A DNA stretch of 64,000 nucleotides, from contig NZ_CP114054.1 in NCBI RefSeq assembly GCF_026967575.1, positions 1,488,001-1,552,000 on the forward strand, given 5' to 3'. Shown in pieces: positions 24,442 to 31,912 of the stretch (its first letter is position 1; the number at the start of each line of letters is the position of its first letter). This stretch comes from Aurantiacibacter sp. MUD11 (GTDB lineage: Bacteria > Pseudomonadota > Alphaproteobacteria > Sphingomonadales > Sphingomonadaceae). The notes under the pieces were generated by a model. That model ran no database searches, was not told where the DNA came from, and was given only the letters and a program-made list of their open reading frames with translations. The position numbers and the translations under genes were made by a program.

Positions 24442-25102
24442 CGACCGCAAAGACGAACTGACGCAGCCTCCGCCCGAGGAGACTGTCGAGCGGGGCATCC
24501 CCAAGCGTTTCCACTTGCCCGGCGTCATCCTGCTGGCGCTGATCTGGGCGGCCTATCTCTGGCATTTCAATACCGGCATGCTCGGCTGGGGCCTTTCGGC
24601 AGAGGCGCTGGCGCAGGGCCGGTACGAGAATATCGTGCTGCACATGTTCGCCCATGGCGGGCTGCTGCACATCGTCTTCAACAGCCTGGTGCTGTTCAGC
24701 CTCGCCGCGCCGGTGATGACCTACATGGGACCGACACCGGGCAGCTACGTGCGGTTCTTCGTGTTCTATTTCCTCTCCGGCCTGGCCGGGGCGGCGATGT
24801 TCCTCGCCTTCAACCCGCAGGGGTTCATTCCCATGGTCGGCGCCTCGGGGGCGATTTCGGGACTGATCGGGCTGGCCGCACGGCTGCACAGCAGCGGGGC
24901 GGGCCTGATCCCGATGAGCTCGAGACAACTATGGCTGCGCATCTGGGATTTCGTAAAGGCGAACCTGCTGCTGATCGCGCTGATTACCGTGCCGATCCTG
25001 CTGACCGGAGGCCAGGGCGGCATTGCCTGGGAAGCGCACCTGGGCGGTTTCCTGGTCGGGATGCTGGGTGCGCGGTGGTTCGTCGACCCCGTCTATCGCT
25101 GA
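24434..25102 (+). CDS. Rhomboid-family intramembrane serine protease
   Basis: A 222-residue rhomboid. It has six hydrophobic segments after a charged N-terminus, the oxyanion-hole asparagine in HIVFNSLVLF, the catalytic serine in GASGAISG and the catalytic histidine in AWEAHLGGFLVG. It cleaves within or near membrane segments of substrates that are unknown here. Its start overlaps the end of the comM-like gene by 8 bp, so coupled translation is likely even though the functions look unrelated. Confidence 0.93.
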   Translation: MHDDRKDELTQPPPEETVERGIPKRFHLPGVILLALIWAAYLWHFNTGMLGWGLSAEALAQGRYENIVLHMFAHGGLLHIVFNSLVLFSLAAPVMTYMGPTPGSYVRFFVFYFLSGLAGAAMFLAFNPQGFIPMVGASGAISGLIGLAARLHSSGAGLIPMSSRQLWLRIWDFVKANLLLIALITVPILLTGGQGGIAWEAHLGGFLVGMLGARWFVDPVYR

Positions 25103-25120
25103 GCCGCTCGCGGCCGGACG

Positions 25121-25618
25121 TCAGGCGTCTTCGGACGTCCGGTGCATGTCCTCGCGCTTAACCGGCTGGCCGATCTTGTCCGGGGTCTGCCAGGCCAGTT
25201 CGTGCCAGCTCAACTCGCGCCCGTCATGCGCGCGAATACCGATCGGGGCGACCGGCTGGCCATCGCGGCAATCGACCAGCACCAGCCCGGGATCGAAGTT
25301 CTCGGCATAACGCTCGCCCCACTGCCGCAGCGCCAGCATGGCGGGCAGCAGGTCGAGCCCCTTTTCGGTGAGGCGATATTCCACCTTGCGGCGATCGGCT
25401 TCGCACGGGGTGCGCGCCAGCACGCCGTGCTCCACCAGCTTGGCCAGACGATTGGAGAGGATATTGCGGGCGATGCCCAGCTCGCTGGAAAATTCTTCGA
25501 AATGGACGAGGCCGTTATAGGCGGCGCGCAGGATCAGGAACGACCAGCGCTCCCCCATCACTTCAAGGGCATGTGGCAGGCCACAGCCGAGTTCGCGCAG
25601 CGGTTCTCTAATACCCAT
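25121..25618 (-). CDS. HxlR-family winged-helix transcriptional regulator
   Basis: A 165-residue HxlR regulator. The family start CGLPHALEVMGERWSFLILRAAYNG is followed by FSSELGIARNILSNRLAKLVEHG with the recognition helix, then the wing YRLTEKGLDLLPAMLAL. A C-terminal extension of about 60 residues (NFDPGLVLVDCRDGQPV) is typical of the longer members. A cysteine near residue 12 is common in redox-responsive HxlR proteins but is not proof of that. It is divergent from the CC_3452-type gene across an intergenic region with two palindromes. Confidence 0.93.
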   Translation of the reverse strand: MGIREPLRELGCGLPHALEVMGERWSFLILRAAYNGLVHFEEFSSELGIARNILSNRLAKLVEHGVLARTPCEADRRKVEYRLTEKGLDLLPAMLALRQWGERYAENFDPGLVLVDCRDGQPVAPIGIRAHDGRELSWHELAWQTPDKIGQPVKREDMHRTSEDA

Positions 25619-25687
25619 TCAAACATCCATGTCCCGCGCCTCTCCTACAGGCAAACACGGGAAAGCCAAAAAAATTCGCAAATACGG

Positions 25688-25729
25688 GTTGCGAATCGCA
25701 ACTTAAGTGGATAGGTCGCGATTCGCAAC
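25688..25729. promoter_or_regulatory. Tandem palindromic operators between HxlR and CC_3452-type genes
   Basis: GTTGCGAATCGCAAC (25688-25702) and GTCGCGATTCGCAAC (25715-25729) are near-perfect 15-bp palindromes 27 bp apart, each with a single-base centre. A further half-site ATTCGCAAA lies upstream at about 25675. Their position between the divergent genes and their dyad symmetry suit binding by the winged-helix dimer from 25121-25618. That pairing is inference. Confidence 0.65.
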
Positions 25730-25772
25730 TGGTTGTCGGTTGCAACTTAAATTTTGTTCAGAGGAGCCCCCC

Positions 25773-26099
25773 ATGTTCGCCCGCGCCACAACCCGCATCG
25801 CCACGTCCGCCCTCGCCGCTTCCATCGCGCTTGCCGGCGCGCTGGCTCCCGCCGCCCTCCAGGCTCGCAGCAATCCCGTGTATTTCACTGCCGAACTGGC
25901 CGCTCCCGCCAGCGAGGAACGCGTGATTGCGGGCGGCGTCGTGTTCCGCTGCGAAGGCACCACCTGCACTGCCCCGCGCGGCAGCGAGCGCCCCTTGCGC
26001 GTGTGCTCCGAACTGCGCCGCGAAGTCGGTGCCATCACCAGCTTCGCCGCCGGCCGAGAGGACCTTTCGGCCTCGCGCCTGGGCCGCTGCAACGGCTGA
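25773..26099 (+). CDS. CC_3452-family exported protein
   Basis: A 108-residue protein with a signal peptide (ATSALAASIALAGALAPAALQA) and a compact mature domain. The domain has VIAGGVVFRCEGTTCTAP and RPLRVCSELRREVGAITSF and four cysteines in all. This pattern is that of the CC_3452 family from Caulobacter and sphingomonads, which has no known function. The ATG at 25773 has GAGGAG upstream; the in-frame ATG at 25707 lies in the operator region. Expression is probably controlled by the divergent HxlR regulator. Confidence 0.88.
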   Translation: MFARATTRIATSALAASIALAGALAPAALQARSNPVYFTAELAAPASEERVIAGGVVFRCEGTTCTAPRGSERPLRVCSELRREVGAITSFAAGREDLSASRLGRCNG

Positions 26100-26149
26100 T
26101 CTTTGCAATATCCCCCCGCCCCCTCTCCATCCCGGGCGGGCACCTAGAG

Positions 26150-26185
26150 AGGCCCTGGCGCTCCCATCGCGCCGGGGCCTTTTTC
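26150..26185 (+). terminator. Rho-independent terminator after the CC_3452-type gene
   Basis: AGGCCCTGGCGC (26150-26161) pairs with GCGCCGGGGCCT (26169-26180), with one mismatch, around a seven-base loop. TTTTTCC follows. It ends the plus-strand transcript just before the convergent HAD gene stop codon at 26190. Confidence 0.85.
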
Positions 26186-26189
26186 CAAT

Positions 26190-26819
26190 CTAGAGCAGAC
26201 CGCGCCCGATCAGGTCCGCCTCCAGGCGGTCAGCGCCGGTGAAGACGTGCCCGTGCCAGCCGCGCGCCGTGGCGGCAGCGATGTTCTCCGGCTTGTCGTC
26301 GATGAAGAACAGCTCTTCGCGCGGCAGGCCGAAGCGCTGCTCGGCAATATGGTAGATCTGCGGGTCGGGCTTGGCGACGTTCTCGTGGCCGGACACCACG
26401 ATGTCGCGAAAACCCTCGAACACCGGCTGGCAGGCGATGAACTCGTCCCAGAAATCCTCGCCGAAGTTGGACAGGCCGAACAGCGGCACGTCGCGCGCCT
26501 TGAGCCGGGCGATCAGGTCCAGCGTGCCGGGAATGTGTTCGGGATAGGTCTCGCGAAAGCGCGTGGCATAGGCGCGAATCAGCGCCTCGTGATCCGGGAA
26601 CTGGGCGATGCGTTCGGGCACCATCTCGGCCAGCGGACGCCCCTCGTCCTGCTGGTGGTGCCACTGTTCGGTGACGACATTGGCGAGGAACCAGTCCAGC
26701 TCCGCCGCATCGTCGATCAGCTTTTCGAACAGGTAGCGCAGGTCCCAGCGAATGATCACCCGCCCGATGTCAAATACGACTGCGCTGGGATTGGGGCTGG
26801 GATTGCGGATGTCAGACAT
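26190..26819 (-). CDS. HAD-family phosphatase (YihX-like)
   Basis: A 209-residue haloacid-dehalogenase superfamily hydrolase. The nucleophile motif reads VVFDIGRVIIRWD, as in the D-I-G variant of YihX-like sugar phosphatases. Motif II is in FGLSNFG and motif III/IV in FFIDDKPENI, with a lysine in NVAKPDPQIY. The substrate is unknown. The start MSDIRN at 26819 is only 3 bp from the T-tract of the rpmJ terminator, so its ribosome-binding site lies in the terminator stem. Confidence 0.92.
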   Translation of the reverse strand: MSDIRNPSPNPSAVVFDIGRVIIRWDLRYLFEKLIDDAAELDWFLANVVTEQWHHQQDEGRPLAEMVPERIAQFPDHEALIRAYATRFRETYPEHIPGTLDLIARLKARDVPLFGLSNFGEDFWDEFIACQPVFEGFRDIVVSGHENVAKPDPQIYHIAEQRFGLPREELFFIDDKPENIAAATARGWHGHVFTGADRLEADLIGRGLL

Positions 26820-26822
26820 GCA

Positions 26823-26850
26823 AAAAGCCCCCGTGGTGGCGGGGGCTTTT
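26823..26850 (-). terminator. rpmJ terminator overlapping the HAD gene ribosome-binding site
   Basis: Read on the minus strand: AAAAGCCCCC, loop of eight bases, GGGGGCTTTT, then a short T-run, TGC and the ATG of the HAD gene. The 10-bp perfect stem is a strong intrinsic terminator for rpmJ. The only SD-like sequence of the next gene (GGGGG) is its 3' arm. Confidence 0.8.
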
Positions 26851-26888
26851 GGTAAGACCGGTGCCGCAAGCAAGCGGCACGGCGCGCA

Positions 26889-27014
26889 TTAGCCCTGGCG
26901 GGCCTTGAAGCGACGGTTGGTCTTGTTGATCACGTAGGTGCGACCGCGACGACGGATGACGCGGCAATCGCGGTGACGGTTCTTCAGCGACTTGAGGCTG
27001 TTGCGGATCTTCAT
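26889..27014 (-). CDS. rpmJ: 50S ribosomal protein L36
   Basis: 41-residue L36 ([20 protein letters not shown], then [21 protein letters not shown]). It is the long-form, zinc-ligand-poor paralogue with a single cysteine rather than the C-x2-C/C-H set, as is common in alphaproteobacteria. It was found by reading the minus strand directly. A strong terminator follows, then the HAD gene. Confidence 0.96.
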   Translation of the reverse strand: MKIRNSLKSLKNRHRDCRVIRRRGRTYVINKTNRRFKARQG

Positions 27015-27103
27015 CGTACTTTTCCCGAAAAATAATCGGCACCGGAGATGTACTCCGATGCCGGAATTTCAAGCCGGGCCGATAGGGCCAGCGCCGACTT
27101 GAG

Positions 27104-28123
27104 TCAACCTTCGCGTCGTATTTCCGCGAGCTTGCGCTCCCACGCCAGCGCATGGGTGACGATGGCGTCGAGATCGGCATGTTGCGGCTGCCACGGCAGC
27201 GTCGCCTTGATGCGCGAAGGGTCCGAAACCAGCGAATCGGGATCGCCCGCACGGCGCGGCCCCATCACCCGCGTGATGTTGCTGCCGGTCACCCGGTCCA
27301 CGGCATCGAGCACTTCCAGCACCGAGAAGCCGCGGCCGTAGCCGCAGTTCATCGTCATCGAGCGGTCCGGCTGCTCGATCAGCGCCGCCAGCGCCAGCAC
27401 GTGCGCCGACGCCAGGTCGCTGACATGGATATAGTCGCGCACGCCGGTGCCATCGGGCGTGTCGTAGTCGGTGCCGAAGACGGAAACGCTGTCGCGCTTG
27501 CCGGTGGCGGCTTCCACGGCGACCTTGATCAGGTGCGTCGCCCCGGCGGTCGACTGTCCGCTGCGCGCCTGCGGATCGGCACCCGCGACGTTGAAGTAGC
27601 GCAGCGCGCAATAGTTGAGTTCATGCGCAGCCGAGGTGTCGGCCAGCATCTGCTCGGTCATCAGCTTCGACCAGCCATAGGGATTGATCGGCTGCCTGGG
27701 CGTGTCCTCGGTCACCGGCGAGACTTCGGGCACGCCATAGGTCGCCGCGGTCGAGCTGAAGATCATGTGCGGTACGCCGGCCTGCACCACGCTCTCGATC
27801 AGCGAGCGGCTCTTCGCCGTGTTGTTGTGATAGTACTTCAGCGGGTTCTCGACGCTTTCGGGCACCACGATGGAGCCGGCGAAATGCATCACCGCGCCCT
27901 TGCCGTTACCCATGCCCTGCTCGGCAAAGATGCGTGCCAGCAGCTCGCCATCCTCGATATCGCCTTCGTAGAAAGGCACGCCATCGGGCACGGCGAAGCG
28001 GAAGCCGGTGGTGAGGTTGTCGATCACCGCCACGGGCCAGCCCGCGTCTTGCAGCGCGAGGACGGCGTGGCTGCCGATATAGCCGGCGCCGCCGGTCACC
28101 AGGACAGGACATTTCTGCGTCAT
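27104..28123 (-). CDS. galE: UDP-glucose 4-epimerase GalE
   Basis: Interconverts UDP-glucose and UDP-galactose for surface polysaccharide. The start MTQKCPVLVTGGAGYIGSH at 28123 puts the NAD-binding TGGAGYIGS motif at residues 10-18. The 339-residue protein is the normal length. The short-chain-dehydrogenase catalytic Tyr and Lys lie in NPYGWSKLMTEQ, with the catalytic serine in FSSTAATYG. It is a lone gene divergent from the DUF4136 lipoprotein. Confidence 0.95.
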   Translation of the reverse strand: MTQKCPVLVTGGAGYIGSHAVLALQDAGWPVAVIDNLTTGFRFAVPDGVPFYEGDIEDGELLARIFAEQGMGNGKGAVMHFAGSIVVPESVENPLKYYHNNTAKSRSLIESVVQAGVPHMIFSSTAATYGVPEVSPVTEDTPRQPINPYGWSKLMTEQMLADTSAAHELNYCALRYFNVAGADPQARSGQSTAGATHLIKVAVEAATGKRDSVSVFGTDYDTPDGTGVRDYIHVSDLASAHVLALAALIEQPDRSMTMNCGYGRGFSVLEVLDAVDRVTGSNITRVMGPRRAGDPDSLVSDPSRIKATLPWQPQHADLDAIVTHALAWERKLAEIRREG

Positions 28124-28214
28124 CGCCCTGGCGGTTAGCAGGTTTGGGTGAAACGGCAATTAAGGATAGGCTGCCAGCTTGCGGCCATATTCGGCCCCTA
28201 TGTATCGGAAAGCC

Positions 28215-28820
28215 ATGAGAACAATCGTCTATCCCTTCCTCGCCGCCGGCCTGTTGCTCAGCGGCTGCGCCACGCCCGCCTATGTCTCACCGGTCGAAGT
28301 CACCCGCTTTGTGGGAGAGGCCCCGACCGAACTGGGCCAGGGCACCATCGCCGTGCAGGCGGCGCCGGGGCTGGACCCGCAATCGCTCGAATACGGCATG
28401 TACCGCCAGGCGCTGGAAACGCAGTTGCAGGCGCTGGGCTACACGATCGTAGCGATGAACCCGCAGCAGGTCGCCCAGCTCGATGTCGAGCAGTTCGTGA
28501 CCGCGCCCGAAGGCCGTGGCCGCAGCGTGGGCGTCGGGGGCGGCGCGTCGACGGGCAGCTATGGCTCCGGCGTCGGCGTGGGCGTGGGGATCGACCTCTC
28601 CAGCCTGATCAACGGCCCGCCGCCCGAGCGGATCGAGCGGCAGGTCTCGGTTGCCATCCGCCAGCCGGACGGCGGGCCGAACCTGTGGGAAGGCCGCGCC
28701 AGCATGGTGGCGACGGGCAACAGCGACTTCGCTGCCGATGCCGCCGCCGCGCCGCGCATCGTCGAGGCGCTATTTTCGGGGTTCCCCGGAGAGTCAGGCG
28801 AGACTATCGCGGTCGAATGA
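28215..28820 (+). CDS. DUF4136-type lipoprotein
   Basis: A 201-residue lipoprotein: signal peptide with lipobox LSGC (Cys17 from the 28215 start). The mature domain is followed by a glycine-rich stretch ([20 protein letters not shown]) and a C-terminal part containing [23 protein letters not shown]. This matches DUF4136-like outer-membrane-associated lipoproteins of unknown function. An earlier in-frame ATG at 28200 is possible, but GGAA precedes 28215 better. Its stop overlaps the carboxypeptidase start by 4 bp. Confidence 0.75.
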   Translation: MRTIVYPFLAAGLLLSGCATPAYVSPVEVTRFVGEAPTELGQGTIAVQAAPGLDPQSLEYGMYRQALETQLQALGYTIVAMNPQQVAQLDVEQFVTAPEGRGRSVGVGGGASTGSYGSGVGVGVGIDLSSLINGPPPERIERQVSVAIRQPDGGPNLWEGRASMVATGNSDFAADAAAAPRIVEALFSGFPGESGETIAVE

Positions 28821-29962
28821 TTACAGCTGATATCAAAATCGATGCCGCCTTCGACAGCGGCAACATCGAAGTCGTATCGATCGACGGCGCCAGTGCGCGC
28901 CTGCGCATCCCGAACGATCACAACAGCGAATTCGCGCAGTGGTTTCACTTCCGCGTATCCGGCGCGGCGGGCCGCGAGCTGGTGCTTACCTTCGAGAACC
29001 TGAAGGACACTGCCTATCCCCAGGGCTGGCCCGGCTATAACGCCTGCGTCAGCGAGGATCGCGCCTACTGGGGCCGCGCCGCCAGCAGCTATGATCCCGA
29101 TACCGGCAACGGCACGCTGACTGTCCGCTACACGCCGAACTCCGACCTCGTCTGGTTCGCCTATTTCGCGCCCTACTCGATGGAGCGGCACAACGACCTC
29201 GTCTCCGAAGCAGCGCTGGCCAAAGGCGTCTCCTACCGCCGGCTGGGCGAAACGCTGGACGGGCGCACCATCGATTGCCTGGAAATGGGCGAAGGCGAGA
29301 CGCAGGTGTGGCTCTATGCCCGCCAGCATCCGGGCGAAAGCATGGCCGAGTGGTGGATGGAAGGCGCGCTCGAAGTGCTCACCGATCCCGCCGACGTGGT
29401 CGCCCGCGTACTGCGCAGGAAGTGCCGCCTGCACGTGGTGCCCAACTGCAATCCGGACGGTTCATTCCGCGGGCACCTGCGCACCAATGCCGATGGCGTG
29501 AACCTCAACCGCGAATGGGCCGAGCCCACGGCAGAGAAGTCGCCCGAAGTGCTGGCCATCCGCAATGCGATGGACGAGACCGGTGTCGATTTCGCGATGG
29601 ACGTGCATGGCGACGAAGCCATCGCCAACGTCTTCCTCGCCGGGTTCGAGGGCATTCCCAGCTGGACCGACGAGCATGGCGAGAAGATGTACCGCTACCA
29701 GCGCATCCTCGATCGCCGCACCGCCGATTTCCAGGTCAAGAACGGCTATCCCAAGTCCGCACCGGGCAAGGCCAACCTGACGATCAGCACCAACCAGGTG
29801 GCCGAACGGTTCGGCGCCTGCGCGATGACGCTGGAAATGCCGTTCAAGGACAATGACGACTGGCCGGACCCCGACCAGAACTGGAGTCCGGAACGCTGCA
29901 AGCTGCTGGCGCGAGAATGCCTTGGCGCGCTGGTCGAATGGCTCGAGGGTGCCGAGGGCTAG
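28817..29962 (+). CDS. M14 carboxypeptidase, cytosolic carboxypeptidase (CCP)-like
   Basis: A 381-residue zinc carboxypeptidase. An N-terminal beta domain (about 1-110, with WFHFRVSG and WPGYNAC) precedes the M14 catalytic domain. Zinc ligands are in [11 protein letters not shown] (HxxE), and the later histidine is in DVHGDE. The glutamate of catalysis fits TLEMPFKD near the C-terminus. This N-domain plus catalytic arrangement is the bacterial relative of eukaryotic CCP/AGBL deglutamylases, but no tubulin substrate exists here. No signal peptide is seen, so it is probably cytoplasmic. It is translationally coupled to the lipoprotein gene (ATGA). Confidence 0.92.
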   Translation: MITADIKIDAAFDSGNIEVVSIDGASARLRIPNDHNSEFAQWFHFRVSGAAGRELVLTFENLKDTAYPQGWPGYNACVSEDRAYWGRAASSYDPDTGNGTLTVRYTPNSDLVWFAYFAPYSMERHNDLVSEAALAKGVSYRRLGETLDGRTIDCLEMGEGETQVWLYARQHPGESMAEWWMEGALEVLTDPADVVARVLRRKCRLHVVPNCNPDGSFRGHLRTNADGVNLNREWAEPTAEKSPEVLAIRNAMDETGVDFAMDVHGDEAIANVFLAGFEGIPSWTDEHGEKMYRYQRILDRRTADFQVKNGYPKSAPGKANLTISTNQVAERFGACAMTLEMPFKDNDDWPDPDQNWSPERCKLLARECLGALVEWLEGAEG

Positions 29963-29971
29963 CGCTCAGCT

Positions 29972-30409
29972 CTAGGCAGTTTCCTCGGCCGCCGCTTCCA
30001 TCGCGTCACCCTCGCCTGCGCGCGTGCCGGTGATCGGCACCCCGCCAAAGGACGAACTGGCCTCGCCCGACAAGGCATCGCCATCGGCGGTGAGCGTGTA
30101 GGTCAGTTCCATCGGCCCCTGCGGCGTGGTGAGCGAGCGCAGGAAGGTTACCGTGGCACCTTCCACCGCGACGTCGCTGATGGTGCTTTCCATCGGCGGC
30201 ATGGCCTCGCCGCCTTCGGGCGGACGATCCTCGATCACCACGGTATAGCCTTCCGCGCCTTGGGCGACGGTCAGCCCGGCCTCGAAATTGCCCATGGGGG
30301 TCTCGAGCACGGTGTCCCAGCTGCCGAGGATGGCTTCATGCTCGTGCGCGGCGGCAGGTGCGGCGAAAATGGCGCTGGCCAGCAGCGCAGCAGTCAGGTG
30401 CTTGTGCAT
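29972..30409 (-). CDS. Exported protein of unknown function
   Basis: A 145-residue protein with a signal peptide (MHKHLTAALLASAIFAAPAAA). The mature part has repeated short beta-strand patterns (LGSWDTVLETPMGNFEAGLTV, VVIEDRP, VTFLRSLTTPQGPMELTYTLTADGDALSG) suggestive of a small beta-barrel or lipocalin-like fold. It ends in a low-complexity alanine/glutamate tail. I recognise no family. It is convergent with the carboxypeptidase gene, 9 bp apart. Confidence 0.6.
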   Translation of the reverse strand: MHKHLTAALLASAIFAAPAAAHEHEAILGSWDTVLETPMGNFEAGLTVAQGAEGYTVVIEDRPPEGGEAMPPMESTISDVAVEGATVTFLRSLTTPQGPMELTYTLTADGDALSGEASSSFGGVPITGTRAGEGDAMEAAAEETA

Positions 30410-30528
30410 CGGTACGTCTCCCTCGTCCCAAATATCAGTAAGTTATGCCTGTCCGGGGCGAGCGGCAAGCGGAAAGCTGTCGCAGATTGTCAGTGCCGAA
30501 TCCCGGACCGGATCCCGGGGCCGGTTCC

Positions 30529-31185
30529 TCAGGGCTGGACAACCACCCAGCGCAGGCTGCCGTCAACGGCATCACCGCGCAGGTAGGTAGTCGCCGTCCA
30601 CAAGGTCCACGGCCGTCCGGCATAGTCGGGCTGGGCGAAGTCGCGCTCCAGCCACAGGTTGCGTTCCAGCCGGGTGGCGATGCGATGCTGTTGCTCAAAG
30701 CCGGCAGATACCTTCAGCAGCACCGGCTGTCCGGCATGGCCTTCGACCTGGTTGATGAAGGTCGTCAGCTCGCTTTCCAGGCCCGCCTCGATCACCGGGT
30801 TGCCGCATTCGCTAGCCAGCTTGTCCAGCGCGATGGCGGGCGGCAGCAGGTCGGCATCGCGCGGCACGATGGTGACGAAGTTCGCCGCCTGCCGCTCTGC
30901 CGGTACGCAGGGGTCATAGGCATGGACCACGCCATGGCGCAGCCCGGCATCGGTGGCGGCAGCAAGGTTGCGGGCGAAGTTGGCGTCGCGATCTTCCGCG
31001 CCGCGGCTGGCCTCGAGATAGACGAAGTCCGCCCCCAGCCCGCGCAGGGCCGGGAAATCGACCGCGCCGTCCGCCACGCCGATAAGCGCACCTTGCGACG
31101 GATACTTGTCGCGCGGCGGCTGCCATTCGCCAACGCGCGACCAGACCACTACCCCCAGGCCGATCAGGCCAAACAGCAGCAGCAC
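30529..31185 (-). CDS. GH25-lysozyme-like protein, catalytic residues degenerate
   Basis: Membrane-anchored protein of about 218 residues from a GTG at 31185; the frame is open upstream to a stop near 31236 without an ATG, so the start is uncertain. An N-terminal hydrophobic helix is followed by a domain whose pattern (GVADGAVDFPALRGLGADFVYLEASRG, LRHGVVHAYDP, LPPAIALDKL) follows the GH25 (Chalaropsis-type) lysozyme fold. The acidic residues expected in the DVSHHQG and DxE positions are largely lost. It is therefore likely a binding or inactive relative, or a divergent enzyme. Confidence 0.55.
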   Translation of the reverse strand: MLLLFGLIGLGVVVWSRVGEWQPPRDKYPSQGALIGVADGAVDFPALRGLGADFVYLEASRGAEDRDANFARNLAAATDAGLRHGVVHAYDPCVPAERQAANFVTIVPRDADLLPPAIALDKLASECGNPVIEAGLESELTTFINQVEGHAGQPVLLKVSAGFEQQHRIATRLERNLWLERDFAQPDYAGRPWTLWTATTYLRGDAVDGSLRWVVVQP

Positions 31186-31271
31186 TTCTACCCAGAAGCG
31201 GAATACGGATTTGCTCTTCTTGCCGATGGTGCGACCCAGTCTTCAGTAATGCGTGTTTAAGGTGGCGCGAT

Positions 31272-31763
31272 TCACGCCTTGATATGCAGCACGCAGATGA
31301 GCGTGAAAAGCCGCCTCGCGGTTTCGAAGTCGGTTTCCACCTTGCCCTCCAGCGCGTCGAGCAGGTGCCGCGTGCCACGATCGTGAATGGCTCGCCGCGC
31401 CATGTCGACGGTTTCGATTTCCTGTGCCGAGGCGCGCCTTAACGCTTTGTAATAGCTATCGCAAATGGCGAAGTAATCGCGGACCGACCGGCGCATGCGC
31501 GCCATGCCCAGGCCGATGGTACCGGCATCCGCACCGGTGTGATCCTTGATGTGCCAGGCCAGCATTCCGTCGACGACGGCAAGGTGCACGTGCCACGGGC
31601 CTTCGTGGCCATTGGCACTGGCGCGCAGCGGCTTGAACAGGTTGTCCGCCACCAGATCGCGCAAGGCGACTTCACGCTCCTGCTCGATCTCGTCATTGCG
31701 CGCGATGACGGTCGCTTCGTCGAGCGTGATTTCCTCAATCCGGTTGGCGTTGTCCTGCTGCAT
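31272..31763 (-). CDS. UPF0262 family protein
   Basis: A 163-residue protein in the UPF0262 family, conserved in alphaproteobacteria and functionally uncharacterised. The start MQQDNANRIEEITLDE at 31763 fits the family; the in-frame start at 31859 would add an unlikely N-terminus into the dnaB promoter region. Its helical C-terminal region includes MARMRRSVRDYFAICDSYYKAL and THDR-like charged turns (IHDRGTRHLLDALEG). It is divergent from dnaB with about 150 bp between them. Confidence 0.9.
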   Translation of the reverse strand: MQQDNANRIEEITLDEATVIARNDEIEQEREVALRDLVADNLFKPLRASANGHEGPWHVHLAVVDGMLAWHIKDHTGADAGTIGLGMARMRRSVRDYFAICDSYYKALRRASAQEIETVDMARRAIHDRGTRHLLDALEGKVETDFETARRLFTLICVLHIKA

Positions 31764-31912
31764 AGGCCCTGTTGTCCTGCCGCGCCCGCAAGCACGATGC
31801 AAATGCGAAAAAGGGGGCCCCGGGATATTCTCCCCGCTTTCCACAGGGTGCCGGGGCAAATTCCCGCATTGTCAATCTTGCGCCGAGTCCGCGCCACGCG
31901 CATCAAGGGCGG

